Positions 33,980 to 42,529 of a stretch of DNA of 64,000 nucleotides are shown here, piece by piece. Numbering within the stretch: the stretch's first letter is position 1; every line of letters starts with the position of its first letter. The notes beneath the pieces are model-generated. The model was given only the letters and a program-made list of their open reading frames with translations, did no database searches and had not been told where the DNA came from. This stretch comes from Streptomyces canus 299MFChir4.1 (GTDB lineage: Bacteria; Actinomycetota; Actinomycetes; Streptomycetales; Streptomycetaceae): the NCBI RefSeq assembly GCF_000383615.1, contig NZ_KB911609.1:1-64000 (forward strand), in the 5' to 3' direction. A program made the position numbers and the translations under genes.

Positions 33980-36079
33980 TTGTCCAGGCCGTCCACTCCC
34001 GCGCCCGCAGCCGACGACCCTCTCGCCCGCGAGCGCTCCCACCTCGCCCGTTCCCGCGCCGCACTGCGCGCCATGCGGGAGGACGTCGAGTCGCTGGACA
34101 TCAAGGACGTCACCGCGAACTGGGTCAACGCCGAGGTCCTGGCCCGCCAGATCAACGACCGGATCAAGGCGCTGGCGGACCTCAGCGACACCCCGCTGTT
34201 CTTCGGCCGCCTCGACTACCTGCACTCCCCGGGCGCGGACCGGGCCGAGGGCGCGGAGGGAGAGCGCTTCTACATCGGGCGGCGGCACGTCCACGACCAC
34301 GACGGCGACCCGATGGTGATCGACTGGCGGGCGCCGGTCTCGCAGCCGTTCTACCGGGCGTCCAAGAAGGACCCGATGGACGTCGGGCTGCGCCGCCGCT
34401 TCGGGTACACCCGCGGGGACATCACGGCGTACGAGGACGAGCACCTCTCCGACCCGGCGGAGGCCGCCGCCACCAGCAAGCTGCTCCAGCAGGAGATCGA
34501 GCGGCCGCGCGTCGGCCCGATGCGGGACATCGTGGCGACCATCCAGCCCGAGCAGGACGAGATCGTACGGTCCGGGCTCGGCGGCACGGTCTGCGTGCAG
34601 GGAGGTCCCGGCACCGGGAAGACCGCCGTGGGCCTGCACCGGGTGGCCTATCTCCTCTACGCCCACCGCGAGCGGCTCGCCCGCACCGGCACCCTCGTCA
34701 TCGGACCGAACAAGTCCTTCCTGCACTACATCGAGCAGGTGCTGCCCGCGCTGGGCGAGATGACGGTGAAGCAGGCGACCGTCGACGACCTGGTGGCGGC
34801 GGGCCTGGAGGTGCGCGGCACCGATGACTCGCCCGCCGCCGTCCTCAAGGGCGACGCGCGGATGGCACAGGTGCTCAGACGGGCCGTGTACTCCCACGTG
34901 ACCATGCCCGCCGAGCCGGTGATGGTGGTGCGCGGATCGCGCAGGTGGCGGGTTCCGGCGTACGAGATCGAGGAGATCGTCCGGGAGCTGCTCGACCGGG
35001 GCATCCGGTACGGCGCCGCCCGCGAGGCCCTTCCGCAGCGCATCGCGCACGCCGTGCTGGTGCAGATGGAGCGGTCCGGTGAGGCGCCGGACGACCGCGT
35101 GCAGGACGCGGTGGCCCGCAACCCGGCGGTGAAGGCGGCGGTGAAGGCGATCTGGCCGCCGGTCGATCCGGCGAAGCTGGTGCTGCGGCTGCTGACGGAC
35201 GCGGACTTCCTCGCCGTGCACGCGGACGGGATCCTCGACGAGGACGAGCAGAAGACGATCCTGTGGGCGAAGCCGGTGCGGTCGGTGAAGTCGGCCAAGT
35301 GGTCGTCCGCGGAGGCGGTGTTGATCGACGAGGCGACGGACCTCGTGGAGCGCACGCACTCGCTCGGGCATGTGGTGCTCGACGAGGCGCAGGACCTCTC
35401 CCCCATGCAGTACCGGGCGGTCGGCCGCCGGTGCTCGACCGGTTCGGCGACCGTCCTCGGCGACCTCGCGCAGGGCACCACGCCGTGGGCGACGCGGAGT
35501 TGGGACGAGGCGCTGGCCCACCTGGGCAAGTCGGACGGTGTGATCGAGGAGTTGACGGCCGGTTTCCGCGTGCCGACGGACGTCATCACCTACGCCTCCC
35601 GGCTCCTGCCGCACATCGCGCCGGGCCTGACACCGGTCGCGTCGGTGCGTGAGAACCCGGGCTTCTTCGACCTGCGCGAGACCTCGGGTGAGACCTCGGG
35701 TGAGACCTCGGGCGAGACCTCCGGTACGGCCGAAGTGGTGGCCGCGTGTGAGGAGTTGCTGCGCCACGAGGGCTCGACCGGTCTGATCGCGGCCGACGCC
35801 CGCGTCCCGGCCCTCGCCCGGGCGCTGACGGCGGCGGGGATCCCGTATCTCGCCCCGGGCGAGGAGACGACGGCCGAGACCCGGCTGACCCTGGTCCCGG
35901 CGTCCCTCGCCAAGGGCCTTGAGTACGACTACGTCGTCCTGGACGAGCCGCAGGCGGTGGTGGACGGCGAACCGGACGAACGCACGGGCCTGCGGCGGCT
36001 GTACGTGGCACTGACCCGAGCGGTCTCGGGCCTGATCGTGACGCACACGGCGCCGCTGCCGGCGCCGCTTGCCGGGTAG
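33980..36079 (+). CDS. helR: HelR/HelD-type RNA polymerase-recycling ATPase
   Basis: A 699-residue SF1 UvrD-like ATPase. TTG at 33980 is chosen because GGAGG lies seven bases upstream. The N-terminal coiled coil (ARERSHLARSRAALRAMRED) and ADLSDTPLFFGRLDYLHSP are typical of HelD-class RNA polymerase binders. Walker A CVQGGPGTGKTAVGLHRVAY, motif II HVVLDEAQDLSPMQY and the C-terminal LAKGLEYDYVVLDEP with RRLYVALTRAVSGL complete the helicase core. HelD proteins evict stalled or drug-bound RNA polymerase; HelR members protect against rifamycins. HelR versus another HelD paralogue is inference. Confidence 0.75.
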   Translation: MSRPSTPAPAADDPLARERSHLARSRAALRAMREDVESLDIKDVTANWVNAEVLARQINDRIKALADLSDTPLFFGRLDYLHSPGADRAEGAEGERFYIGRRHVHDHDGDPMVIDWRAPVSQPFYRASKKDPMDVGLRRRFGYTRGDITAYEDEHLSDPAEAAATSKLLQQEIERPRVGPMRDIVATIQPEQDEIVRSGLGGTVCVQGGPGTGKTAVGLHRVAYLLYAHRERLARTGTLVIGPNKSFLHYIEQVLPALGEMTVKQATVDDLVAAGLEVRGTDDSPAAVLKGDARMAQVLRRAVYSHVTMPAEPVMVVRGSRRWRVPAYEIEEIVRELLDRGIRYGAAREALPQRIAHAVLVQMERSGEAPDDRVQDAVARNPAVKAAVKAIWPPVDPAKLVLRLLTDADFLAVHADGILDEDEQKTILWAKPVRSVKSAKWSSAEAVLIDEATDLVERTHSLGHVVLDEAQDLSPMQYRAVGRRCSTGSATVLGDLAQGTTPWATRSWDEALAHLGKSDGVIEELTAGFRVPTDVITYASRLLPHIAPGLTPVASVRENPGFFDLRETSGETSGETSGETSGTAEVVAACEELLRHEGSTGLIAADARVPALARALTAAGIPYLAPGEETTAETRLTLVPASLAKGLEYDYVVLDEPQAVVDGEPDERTGLRRLYVALTRAVSGLIVTHTAPLPAPLAG
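35678..35725 (+). repeat. In-frame tandem 12-bp repeat, four copies
   Basis: Four successive copies of a 12-base unit (GAGACCTCGGGT with small changes in copies 3 and 4) encode ETSGETSGETSGETSG inside the HelR-type protein, between motif IV-like sequence and the last domain. A 12-base unit keeps the frame when copies are gained or lost, so the loop length could vary between strains. Confidence 0.85.
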
Positions 36080-36143
36080 GTTCCGCCGGGTGCGGGGGCG
36101 CGTGGGGCCTGCTCGCGCGGCCCCACGCCCCGGGGAGTTCCGC

Positions 36144-36836
36144 TCAGCCCAGGTCCAGAGCCCGCCGCCACTGCGCGACCGCCTCCGCCGCCACCGGTCC
36201 CCCCCATCCGTCCGGTCTCGCCGCGCCCCCGATGTGGAACGCGTCGATCCCGGCCGCCCGCAGACCCGGGACGTGCTCCAGCCGCAGCCCGCCACCCACC
36301 AGCAACTGCTGTTCGTACCCCGGCTCCCCCGCCCGCGCCGCCTCCGCGAGCAGCACGGGGAGCCCTGCGTCGACGCCCGACGCCGCGCCCGCGGTGAGGT
36401 AGGTGTCCAGGCCCGGCAGGTCGGCCAGCTGCTTGCGCAGCGCGTTCCGGTCGGCGGTGTGGTCGATCGCCCGGTGGAAGGTCCAGCGGGAGCCGTCCAG
36501 CGCCTCGACCACCCGCTCCACGGATCCCAGATCCACCTCACCGTCCGCGTCCAGGAACCCGAGCACGAACTCCTCGGCACCGGCGTCCCGCAGCTCGCGT
36601 GCCGCCCGGACGACCCGGGGGACGTCCCCGGCGTCGAACCCGTCCGACAACCGCAGCATCACCCGCAGCGAGATGTCCACGGCACCCCGGATCGCGGCGA
36701 CCGTGGCGACCGCCGGCGTCAGACCGTCCGCCGCCATGTCGGTCACCAGTTCCAGCCGGTCCGCGCCTCCGGCCTGGGCGGCGATCGCGTCCTCGGCGTC
36801 GAGGGCGATCACCTCCAGGACTGCACGCTTGCTCAT
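36144..36836 (-). CDS. cutC: Copper homeostasis protein CutC
   Basis: A 230-residue TIM-barrel protein. LEVIALDAEDAIAAQAGGAD and RLELVTDMAADGLTPAVATV open the barrel, TFHRAIDHTADRNALRKQL carries the family histidine region, and LLVGGGLRLEHVPGLRAAGI closes it. CutC proteins were linked to copper tolerance in E. coli, but the activity is unsettled. It stands alone between the HelR-type gene (convergent) and a broken mycothiol-enzyme gene on the same strand. Confidence 0.9.
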   Translation of the reverse strand: MSKRAVLEVIALDAEDAIAAQAGGADRLELVTDMAADGLTPAVATVAAIRGAVDISLRVMLRLSDGFDAGDVPRVVRAARELRDAGAEEFVLGFLDADGEVDLGSVERVVEALDGSRWTFHRAIDHTADRNALRKQLADLPGLDTYLTAGAASGVDAGLPVLLAEAARAGEPGYEQQLLVGGGLRLEHVPGLRAAGIDAFHIGGAARPDGWGGPVAAEAVAQWRRALDLG

Positions 36837-36924
36837 GGGACCCCATTCGTCGACGGTCTCGGGCGGCTACAGGTCTAGTCCAATTCCAGAATAGCCGCCC
36901 CGGGGTCCCTCTCACCGGCGCGTC

Positions 36925-37460
36925 TCAGCCGAAGATGTTCAGCTCCTTCGCCTCCGCGCCCGCGAGCTCATACGCCAGCCCCTCCACCGGACGCCCCGAG
37001 TACAGCCGTACGAGGGTCGCCGCGTCCCCGATGTAACGCGCTGGCGTACGGTCACCGGCCGTGTCACCCAGGCGGAGCGGTTCGTCCAGGTCGTCGAGAT
37101 CGGCCTGGGTACGCGCCCGGCTCCGCCCGCCTTGGCGATCGCCGGGCCCGCCTCCGTCATCCCGCGCTCCAGCTCGTCGACGACCTGCTGGTTCGTCCAC
37201 TCCGCGCGCTCGGCGATGTCCCGGTCGTTGGCCTCGGGCGAGAAGACCCCCTTCTCGAACCGGCCCTCCACCACCCGCATCAGCGCGGACGAACAGTGCG
37301 CCGGCACATCGCGCACGCTCCACCCCGGACACGCCCGCGTCGGCAGCGCGAAGTCGCCGTCCGGGCGGGAGCGCAGGAGGGGGATCAGGGCGTCGCGTTC
37401 GGTGGTCAGGAGGCGGCCGGGGAGTTCGGGGGCACGGTCATGAGTGGTGTCAGCAGCCAC
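36925..37460 (-). pseudogene. Mycothiol-dependent maleylpyruvate isomerase family gene, frameshifted
   Basis: The first part, from GTG at 37460, reads APELPGRLLTTERDALIPLL, FALPTRACPGWSVRDVPAHC and VEGRFEKGVFSPEANDRDIA, the MDMPI N-terminal metal-binding fold. Near 37115-37125 the frame is lost, and sense continues in another frame as RARTQADLDDLDEPLRLGD, then TPARYIGDAATLVRLYSGRP and AGAEAKELNIFG to the stop at 36925. The joint LRLGD-TAGDRTPARY seems to skip the usual middle of the domain (inferred), so a deletion probably accompanies the frameshift. The product is likely inactive. Family members use mycothiol as cofactor. Confidence 0.75.
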
Positions 37461-37502
37461 GGGGCCAACCTGCCAGGGGGTGACGCGCGGGACAATGAGG
37501 CC

Positions 37503-38144
37503 ATGGCCGATCTCGACGACCTCCGCGACCGTTTCGCCCGTGCCCTGGTCAGCGCCCGGGGCGGCGACGGCCCCGACCCGACGCCGTACGCCGACAACCT
37601 CCTGGCCCGCTGGCAGGAGCCGCAGCGGCACTACCACACGCTCTCCCACCTGACGGCGGTCCTCGACCGCGTCGACGTGCTGGAGGAGTACGCGGACCGC
37701 CCGGACCTGGTGCGGCTCGCGGCCTGGTTCCACGACGCCGTCTACCTCCCGGACCGCTCGGAGAACGAGGAGCGCTCCGCCCGCCTCGCCGAACGCGCCC
37801 TCCCCGAAGCCGGACTCCCCGCCGACGGGACGGCCGAGGTCGCCCGCCTCGTCCGCCTCACCACCGCCCACGATCCCGCCGACGACGACCGCGACGGCCA
37901 GGTCCTGTGCGACGCGGACCTCGCGATCCTCGCCGCCCCGCCCTCCGCGTACGCCGCCTACACGGCCGCCGTCCGCGAGGAGTACGGCTTCGTCCCGAGC
38001 GACGCCTTCCGCGAGGGCCGGTCCGCGATCCTGCGGCAACTGCTCGATCTGCCCCGGCTGTTCAGGACGCCGTACGGGGAACGGGAATGGGAGGCCACAG
38101 CCCGTTACAACCTCACCTCGGAGCTGGAAATGCTGTCGCTCTGA
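37503..38144 (+). CDS. HD-domain phosphohydrolase-like protein
   Basis: A 213-residue protein. HYHTLSHLTAVLDRVDVLEE has the His-x-x-x-His start, LAAWFHDAVYLPDRSENEER the HD pair, and VLCDADLAILAAPPSAYAAY the final Asp, the order expected of metal-dependent HD hydrolases. The family is often annotated as a predicted metal-dependent HD superfamily phosphohydrolase. It is divergent from the broken MDMPI gene by 42 bases and followed 26 bases later by the MDMPI-GNAT fusion. Confidence 0.82.
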   Translation: MADLDDLRDRFARALVSARGGDGPDPTPYADNLLARWQEPQRHYHTLSHLTAVLDRVDVLEEYADRPDLVRLAAWFHDAVYLPDRSENEERSARLAERALPEAGLPADGTAEVARLVRLTTAHDPADDDRDGQVLCDADLAILAAPPSAYAAYTAAVREEYGFVPSDAFREGRSAILRQLLDLPRLFRTPYGEREWEATARYNLTSELEMLSL

Positions 38145-38170
38145 GGCGTCCGGCGCCTTAGCCTGCCCGC

Positions 38171-39286
38171 ATGGCAGACATGGGCGGGGACTTGGGCGCG
38201 CAGCGGGTGACGGAGGCCGTCGCGGACGCGGTGGCGGTGTTGCGGACGGCGGTGGACCGGGACTGGACGGCCGTGACGCCGGCCGGGATGGAGTGGACCG
38301 TCCACGAGACGGCCTTCCACATCTGCGGCTGCCTGATCTCGTACGCCGCGAACCTGGCCGGAGGCGCCCAGGACGACTACGTCCCCTTCGACATCACGCT
38401 CGACGAGGGCACCGACAACCTGGGCCTGCTGCATGTCCTGGAGACAGGCGGCGCCCTGCTCGCCGCGGCGGTCCGCACCGCGCCCCGCGAGGCCCGCGCC
38501 TTCCACCCGCAGCCCTTCCGCAGCGCGAACCGCGTGGGCTTCGCCACGATGGGCGTAGCCGAGGTGCTGCTGCACACGTACGACATCGCCGGGGGCCTGG
38601 GCCTGGGGTACGAGCCCCCCGCCCACCTCCCCGAGTACGTCCTCACCCGGATCTTCCCCGAGGTCCAGCCGGGCCCCGACCCGTGGCGCACCCTCCTGTG
38701 GGCCACCGGCCGCGGCGACCTGCCCGGCCGCGCCCGGCGTACCCAGTGGCGCTGGAGCAACAACCTGGTCCTGCCCACCGAGCGCCTGACCCTCCAGGGC
38801 GTCACGCCCGCGTCCGCCGCCGAGCTGGCCGCGGGCGGCGACGGCGACTTCGAGTGGGTCGAGGACGGCCCCTTCGAGGGCACCCGCGAGGCCGCCGGCA
38901 TGACGATCAAGGCGTACGAGGCGGGCGTGCACCGCCCGGAGTTCGGCCTCTTCGTCCTCGTACGGCGGGAGGACGGCCGCGCGATCGGCGGCATGGGCTT
39001 CCACGGCGCCCCCGACGAGGACGGCCGCGCGGAGGTCGGCTACGACCTCGCCGAGAGCGCCCGCGGCCGGGGCTACGCCACGGAGGCCCTGCTCGCCCTG
39101 AGCGACTGGGCCCTGGCCCGCGACGACGTACGCAGCCTCTGCGCCACCATCGAGCCCGACAACGCGGCCTCGCAGCGGGTCGTCGCCCGGGCCGGATTCG
39201 CCCGCGCGACCGTGGAGGAGGAACAGGCGTACGGGGAGCTGGAGACGGGGCTGCGGCTGTACGTCCTTCCCGGCGGGGCCGGTTAG
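38171..39286 (+). CDS. MDMPI N-domain / GNAT acetyltransferase fusion
   Basis: A 371-residue two-domain protein. Residues 1-215 resemble the mycothiol-dependent maleylpyruvate isomerase/DinB four-helix bundle (EWTVHETAFHICGCLISYAA, MGVAEVLLHTYDIAGGLGLG). Residues 230-371 are a RimJ/RimL-type acetyltransferase with GYDLAESARGRGYATEALLA as the acetyl-CoA loop and TIEPDNAASQRVVARAGFAR. One continuous frame covers both. A thiol-binding domain linked to acetyl transfer suggests use of mycothiol or an acetylated thiol, but no substrate is known. Stop codons of this gene and the convergent DUF4031 gene overlap. Confidence 0.82.
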   Translation: MADMGGDLGAQRVTEAVADAVAVLRTAVDRDWTAVTPAGMEWTVHETAFHICGCLISYAANLAGGAQDDYVPFDITLDEGTDNLGLLHVLETGGALLAAAVRTAPREARAFHPQPFRSANRVGFATMGVAEVLLHTYDIAGGLGLGYEPPAHLPEYVLTRIFPEVQPGPDPWRTLLWATGRGDLPGRARRTQWRWSNNLVLPTERLTLQGVTPASAAELAAGGDGDFEWVEDGPFEGTREAAGMTIKAYEAGVHRPEFGLFVLVRREDGRAIGGMGFHGAPDEDGRAEVGYDLAESARGRGYATEALLALSDWALARDDVRSLCATIEPDNAASQRVVARAGFARATVEEEQAYGELETGLRLYVLPGGAG

Positions 39287-39543
39287 CGGCCCTTCCGCCG
39301 CCGCAACCCCGCCCCCGTGAGCAGGCGGACCACCTCCCGGCTGCTCACCTCCGTCGCGCCCGCCGCGACCACGTCGGCGTAGCGGTGCGACGGGATGTCG
39401 TAGTGGTCGCGTTCGAAGGCCCGTGAGGGCACTCCCAACTTCTCGGCGAATCTGTGCAGTTCGTCGAAGGAGACGTCGCTGATCAGGTGGGACCACATGC
39501 GGCCGTGGCCCGGCCAGGCGGGTGGGTCGATGTAGACGGTCAC
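39283..39543 (-). CDS. DUF4031 domain protein
   Basis: An 86-residue protein beginning VTVYIDPPAWPGHGRMWSHL, ISDVSFDELHRFAEKLG and FERDHYDIPSHRYADVVAAG, the recognisable DUF4031 pattern. The GTG start overlaps the stop of the upstream gene by four bases (GTGA), so translation is coupled. Function unknown; its conserved Asp, Trp, His and Asp residues would suit a metal-bound active site. Confidence 0.82.
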   Translation of the reverse strand: MTVYIDPPAWPGHGRMWSHLISDVSFDELHRFAEKLGVPSRAFERDHYDIPSHRYADVVAAGATEVSSREVVRLLTGAGLRRRKGR

Positions 39544-39923
39544 GAGGAGGAGGTCCCGCCCATCGCGATCACGAGCGAGCCGACCGCCGCGACCTTCACG
39601 CCCGCCTGGTGGCACACCCAGTGCGGGTCGGGGCCCAGCTCGGGCTCGATCTCCAGGGCGTGCGGGTCGCCGGAGCCGCACACCGGGCACAGCGGCCAGC
39701 GGCCATGGCTCTCCAGGAGGGCGTCTTGGACGTCCTGGGCGACCAGGCCCGCGACGAACTCCGCGCCCTCCGGCCACTGCTCCACCCACCAGCGCCGCTG
39801 TACGACGGAGTCCTCGACCATCGACACCACGTCCGCGGCGGCGACCTGGCTCGCGGCCAGGTCGGCGAGTACGAGGGCGCGTGCCGTGTGCAGGGACTGC
39901 TCAAGTGGACCGATGGACACCAT
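39540..39923 (-). CDS. Hypothetical protein with CxxC zinc-like motif
   Basis: A 127-residue protein. The N-terminal helix HTARALVLADLAASQVAAAD is followed by WPLCPVCGSGDPHALEIEPE and HWVCHQAG, so three cysteines and a histidine could bind zinc. The C-terminus VKVAAVGSLVIAMGGTSSS is mildly hydrophobic. It is the first gene of a pair with DUF4031 and is divergent from the RpiR-type regulator, sharing its promoter region. No named family. Confidence 0.65.
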   Translation of the reverse strand: MVSIGPLEQSLHTARALVLADLAASQVAAADVVSMVEDSVVQRRWWVEQWPEGAEFVAGLVAQDVQDALLESHGRWPLCPVCGSGDPHALEIEPELGPDPHWVCHQAGVKVAAVGSLVIAMGGTSSS

Positions 39924-39958
39924 GGAGCCATTGTGCGGGCACTTGACCACGACTCCGA

Positions 39959-40008
39959 GCCGAAAATATCTTTCATACGTGACCCAGGAAGTGAAGGAAA
40001 TTTTCGGC
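39959..40008. promoter_or_regulatory. Long inverted repeat at the start of the RpiR-family gene
   Basis: GCCGAAAATATC (39959-39970) and GAAATTTTCGGC (39997-40008) match as an inverted repeat with one mismatch across 26 bases that include the GTG start at 39979. This AT-rich palindrome in very GC-rich DNA is a good candidate operator for the RpiR-type regulator itself. Its right arm lies inside the coding region, so binding there could block both transcription and early elongation. Confidence 0.6.
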
Positions 40009-40866
40009 AGCGCTCTCGCCGCGAAGGTGCGCACGCTGGGTCCGTCCATGACCCGCTCCATGCACCGGGTCGCCGAGACCGTCGCGAACGACCCGGCGGG
40101 ATGTGCCGCGCTCACCGTCACGGGCCTCGCGGAACGGACCGGGACGAGCGAGGCGACGGTCGTGCGGACCGCCCGCCTGCTGGGGTATCCCGGGTACCGC
40201 GACCTGCGGCTCGCCCTCGCCGGGCTGGCCGCGCAGCAGCAGTCCGGGCGGGCACCGGCCATCACCACGGACATCGCGGTGGACGATCCGATCGCGGACG
40301 TGGTCGCCAAGCTCGCCTACGACGAGCAGCAGACCCTCGCGGACACGGCGGCCGGGCTGGACACCGCGCAGTTGGGCGCGGCGGTCGCCGCGACGGCCTC
40401 GGCACGGCGGATCGACGTGTACGGGGTGGGGGCCTCCGGTCTCGTCGCGCAGGACCTCACGCAGAAGCTGCTGCGCATAGGGCTGATAGCGCAGGCCCAC
40501 AGTGATCCGCACCTGGCCGTGACGAACGCGGTGCAGCTGCGGTCGGGGGACGTGGCGATCGCGATCACCCACTCGGGGGCGACCGGGGACGTCATCGAGC
40601 CGTTGCGGGTCGCGTTCGAGCACGGGGCCACTACGGTGGCCATCACCGGGCGGCCGAACGGAGCGGTGGCGCAGTACGCCGACCATGTGCTGACGACGTC
40701 CACGGCCCGGGAGAGCGAACTGCGGCCCGCGGCGATGTCGTCGCGGACGAGTCAGCTGCTGGTGGTGGACTGTCTGTTCGTGGGGGTGGCGCAGCGGACG
40801 TACGAGACGGCGGCGCCCGCGCTGGCCGCGTCCTACGAGGCGCTGGCGCATCGGCACCGCCGGTAG
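39979..40866 (+). CDS. MurR/RpiR-family transcriptional regulator
   Basis: A 295-residue regulator. The N-terminal HTH_6 fold shows LTVTGLAERTGTSEATVVRT and ARLLGYPGYRDLRLALAG. The C-terminal SIS sugar-phosphate-binding domain shows RIDVYGVGASGLVAQDLTQK and VAIAITHSGATGDVIEPLRV. It is followed 49 bases later by murQ, so MurNAc-6-phosphate is the probable effector and murQ the target. GTG start; an AT-rich palindrome overlaps it. Confidence 0.88.
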   Translation: MTQEVKEIFGSALAAKVRTLGPSMTRSMHRVAETVANDPAGCAALTVTGLAERTGTSEATVVRTARLLGYPGYRDLRLALAGLAAQQQSGRAPAITTDIAVDDPIADVVAKLAYDEQQTLADTAAGLDTAQLGAAVAATASARRIDVYGVGASGLVAQDLTQKLLRIGLIAQAHSDPHLAVTNAVQLRSGDVAIAITHSGATGDVIEPLRVAFEHGATTVAITGRPNGAVAQYADHVLTTSTARESELRPAAMSSRTSQLLVVDCLFVGVAQRTYETAAPALAASYEALAHRHRR

Positions 40867-40915
40867 AGACGAGTTGCCCGGTAGCCGTCGGTCACGAAGA
40901 AAGAGCCGCTGCGCC

Positions 40916-41851
40916 ATGACCTCCACCTCCGACCCCCGTGATCTGCAAGCCCAGTTGGAGACGCTCACCACCGAGGCCTTCCGGCCCGAGCTCGCCGACA
41001 TCGACCAGTTGCCGACCCTGGACATCGCCCGGCTGATGAACGGCGAGGACGCCTCCGTGCCCGCCGCGGTCTCCCGGCAGTTGCCGGTGATCGCCGCCGC
41101 CATCGACGCGATCGCCGAGCACATGGCCCGTGGCGGCCGGCTGATCTACGCCGGGGCCGGCACCGCCGGACGCCTCGGCGTCCTGGACGCCTCCGAGTGC
41201 CCGCCGACCTTCAACACCGACCCGGCGCGGGTCGTCGGCCTGATCGCCGGCGGACCGGAAGCGCTGGTCACGTCCGTCGAGGGGGCCGAGGACTCCGCGG
41301 GCCTGGCGCGGGCCGACCTGGACGGGCTCGCGGTGACGGCCGTGGACACGGTGGTCGGGGTGTCCGCGTCGGGTCGTACCCCCTACGCCGTGGGCGCGGT
41401 GGAACACGCCCGCGCGAAAGGGGCCTTGACGGTCGGCCTGTCCTGCAACGCGGACAGCGCGCTGGCGGCCGCTGCCGACCACGGCATCGAGGTGGTCGTC
41501 GGCCCCGAACTGCTCACCGGCTCCACCCGCCTCAAGGCCGGCACCGCCCAGAAACTCGTCCTCAACATGCTGTCGACGATCACGATGATCCGTCTCGGCA
41601 AGACCTACGGAAACCTGATGGTCGACGTCCGCGCCTCCAACGAGAAGCTGCGGGCCCGCTCCCGCCGCATCGTCGCCCTCGCCACCGGCGCCGACGACGA
41701 GGAGGTCGAGCGTGCCCTGGCCGCCACGGACGGCGAGGTGAAGAACGCGATCCTGACAATCCTGGCCGACGTGGACGGCCCCACAGCGGCCCGGCTGCTG
41801 GAGGAGTCGGGGGGCCATCTGCGCGCGGCCCTGGCGGCGACGACCCGCTGA
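40916..41851 (+). CDS. murQ: N-acetylmuramic acid 6-phosphate etherase
   Basis: A 311-residue SIS-domain enzyme that cleaves the lactyl ether of MurNAc-6-P to give GlcNAc-6-P and D-lactate in wall recycling. LTTEAFRPELADIDQLPTLD resembles the conserved start, RLIYAGAGTAGRLGVLDASE with CPPTFNTDPARVVGLIAGG carries the catalytic Glu, and GVSASGRTPYAVGAVEHARA binds the sugar phosphate. GLSCNADSALAAAADHGIEV and VGPELLTGSTRLKAGTAQKL complete the family signature. It links functionally with nagK at the right end of the window. Confidence 0.95.
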   Translation: MTSTSDPRDLQAQLETLTTEAFRPELADIDQLPTLDIARLMNGEDASVPAAVSRQLPVIAAAIDAIAEHMARGGRLIYAGAGTAGRLGVLDASECPPTFNTDPARVVGLIAGGPEALVTSVEGAEDSAGLARADLDGLAVTAVDTVVGVSASGRTPYAVGAVEHARAKGALTVGLSCNADSALAAAADHGIEVVVGPELLTGSTRLKAGTAQKLVLNMLSTITMIRLGKTYGNLMVDVRASNEKLRARSRRIVALATGADDEEVERALAATDGEVKNAILTILADVDGPTAARLLEESGGHLRAALAATTR

Positions 41852-41860
41852 AAGGGCGTC

Positions 41861-42499
41861 TCAGCGGCGGACGAGCACCGCGTGGGTGACGTTCGGCGAG
41901 CTGACCAGCTCGGACACCCGGTACCCGGCGATCCCGTCGCCGAGGTCGTCGAGCAGCCGCTCCCCGCGTCCGATGAGGAGCGGCGCGATCACCAGGTGGA
42001 GCTCGTCGATCAGCCCGGCGCGCAGATACTGCCGGAGGACCGCCGCCCCGCCGCCGATCCGCACGTCCTTGCCGTCCGCGGCGTCGAAGGCGCGCTGGAG
42101 GACCGCCTCCGGCGGCTCGTCGGTGAAGTGGAAGGTGGTCCCGCCGGCCATCTCCAGTGACGGTCGCAGGTGATGGGTGTGCACGAAGACGTCGTGGTGG
42201 TACGGCGGGTTCTCACCCCACCAGCCCTGCCAGGACTCGTCCTCCCAGGGCCCGCGCTGCGGCCCGAACATGTTCCGCCCCATGATCGTGGCGCCGATGT
42301 TCTGATCACCGCGGACGAAGTACTCGACATCGGTTCCGCCCTTCCCGGCGGCCAGGTCCTCCGACGCGGAGATGAACCAGCGGTGCAGGTCGTCGCCCCA
42401 CCCGACGCCGTCGCCGAAGGGGGCGTCCAGTCGCTGGTTCGGACCGGCCATGAAGCCGTCGAGGGAGATCGTCACGTTGTGTACGCGGACCTTGGGCAT
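41861..42499 (-). CDS. Dihydrofolate reductase/RibD C-terminal family protein
   Basis: A 212-residue protein with VRVHNVTISLDGFMAGPNQR, TIMGRNMFGPQRGPWEDE and AVLRQYLRAGLIDELHLVIA, PLLIGRGERLL, the usual pattern of small RibD_C/DHFR-like reductases in actinomycetes. NAD(P)H-dependent reduction is likely; the true substrate is unknown and is probably not folate. An in-frame GTG 9 bases upstream is possible. It runs convergent to murQ with 9 bases between the genes. Confidence 0.87.
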   Translation of the reverse strand: MPKVRVHNVTISLDGFMAGPNQRLDAPFGDGVGWGDDLHRWFISASEDLAAGKGGTDVEYFVRGDQNIGATIMGRNMFGPQRGPWEDESWQGWWGENPPYHHDVFVHTHHLRPSLEMAGGTTFHFTDEPPEAVLQRAFDAADGKDVRIGGGAAVLRQYLRAGLIDELHLVIAPLLIGRGERLLDDLGDGIAGYRVSELVSSPNVTHAVLVRR

Positions 42500-42529
42500 G
42501 GCCTTCACCTCTCGTGTGGTGTCGTGCTC

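Noticed and set aside
33794..36580. A 928-codon minus-strand frame opposite the HelR-type gene
   Set aside because: Arg/Gly/His-rich shadow frame with no motif; the plus-strand frame has all helicase motifs.
36837..36924. A possible short gene between cutC and the broken MDMPI gene
   Set aside because: No frame with a start, ribosome site and plausible composition was found.
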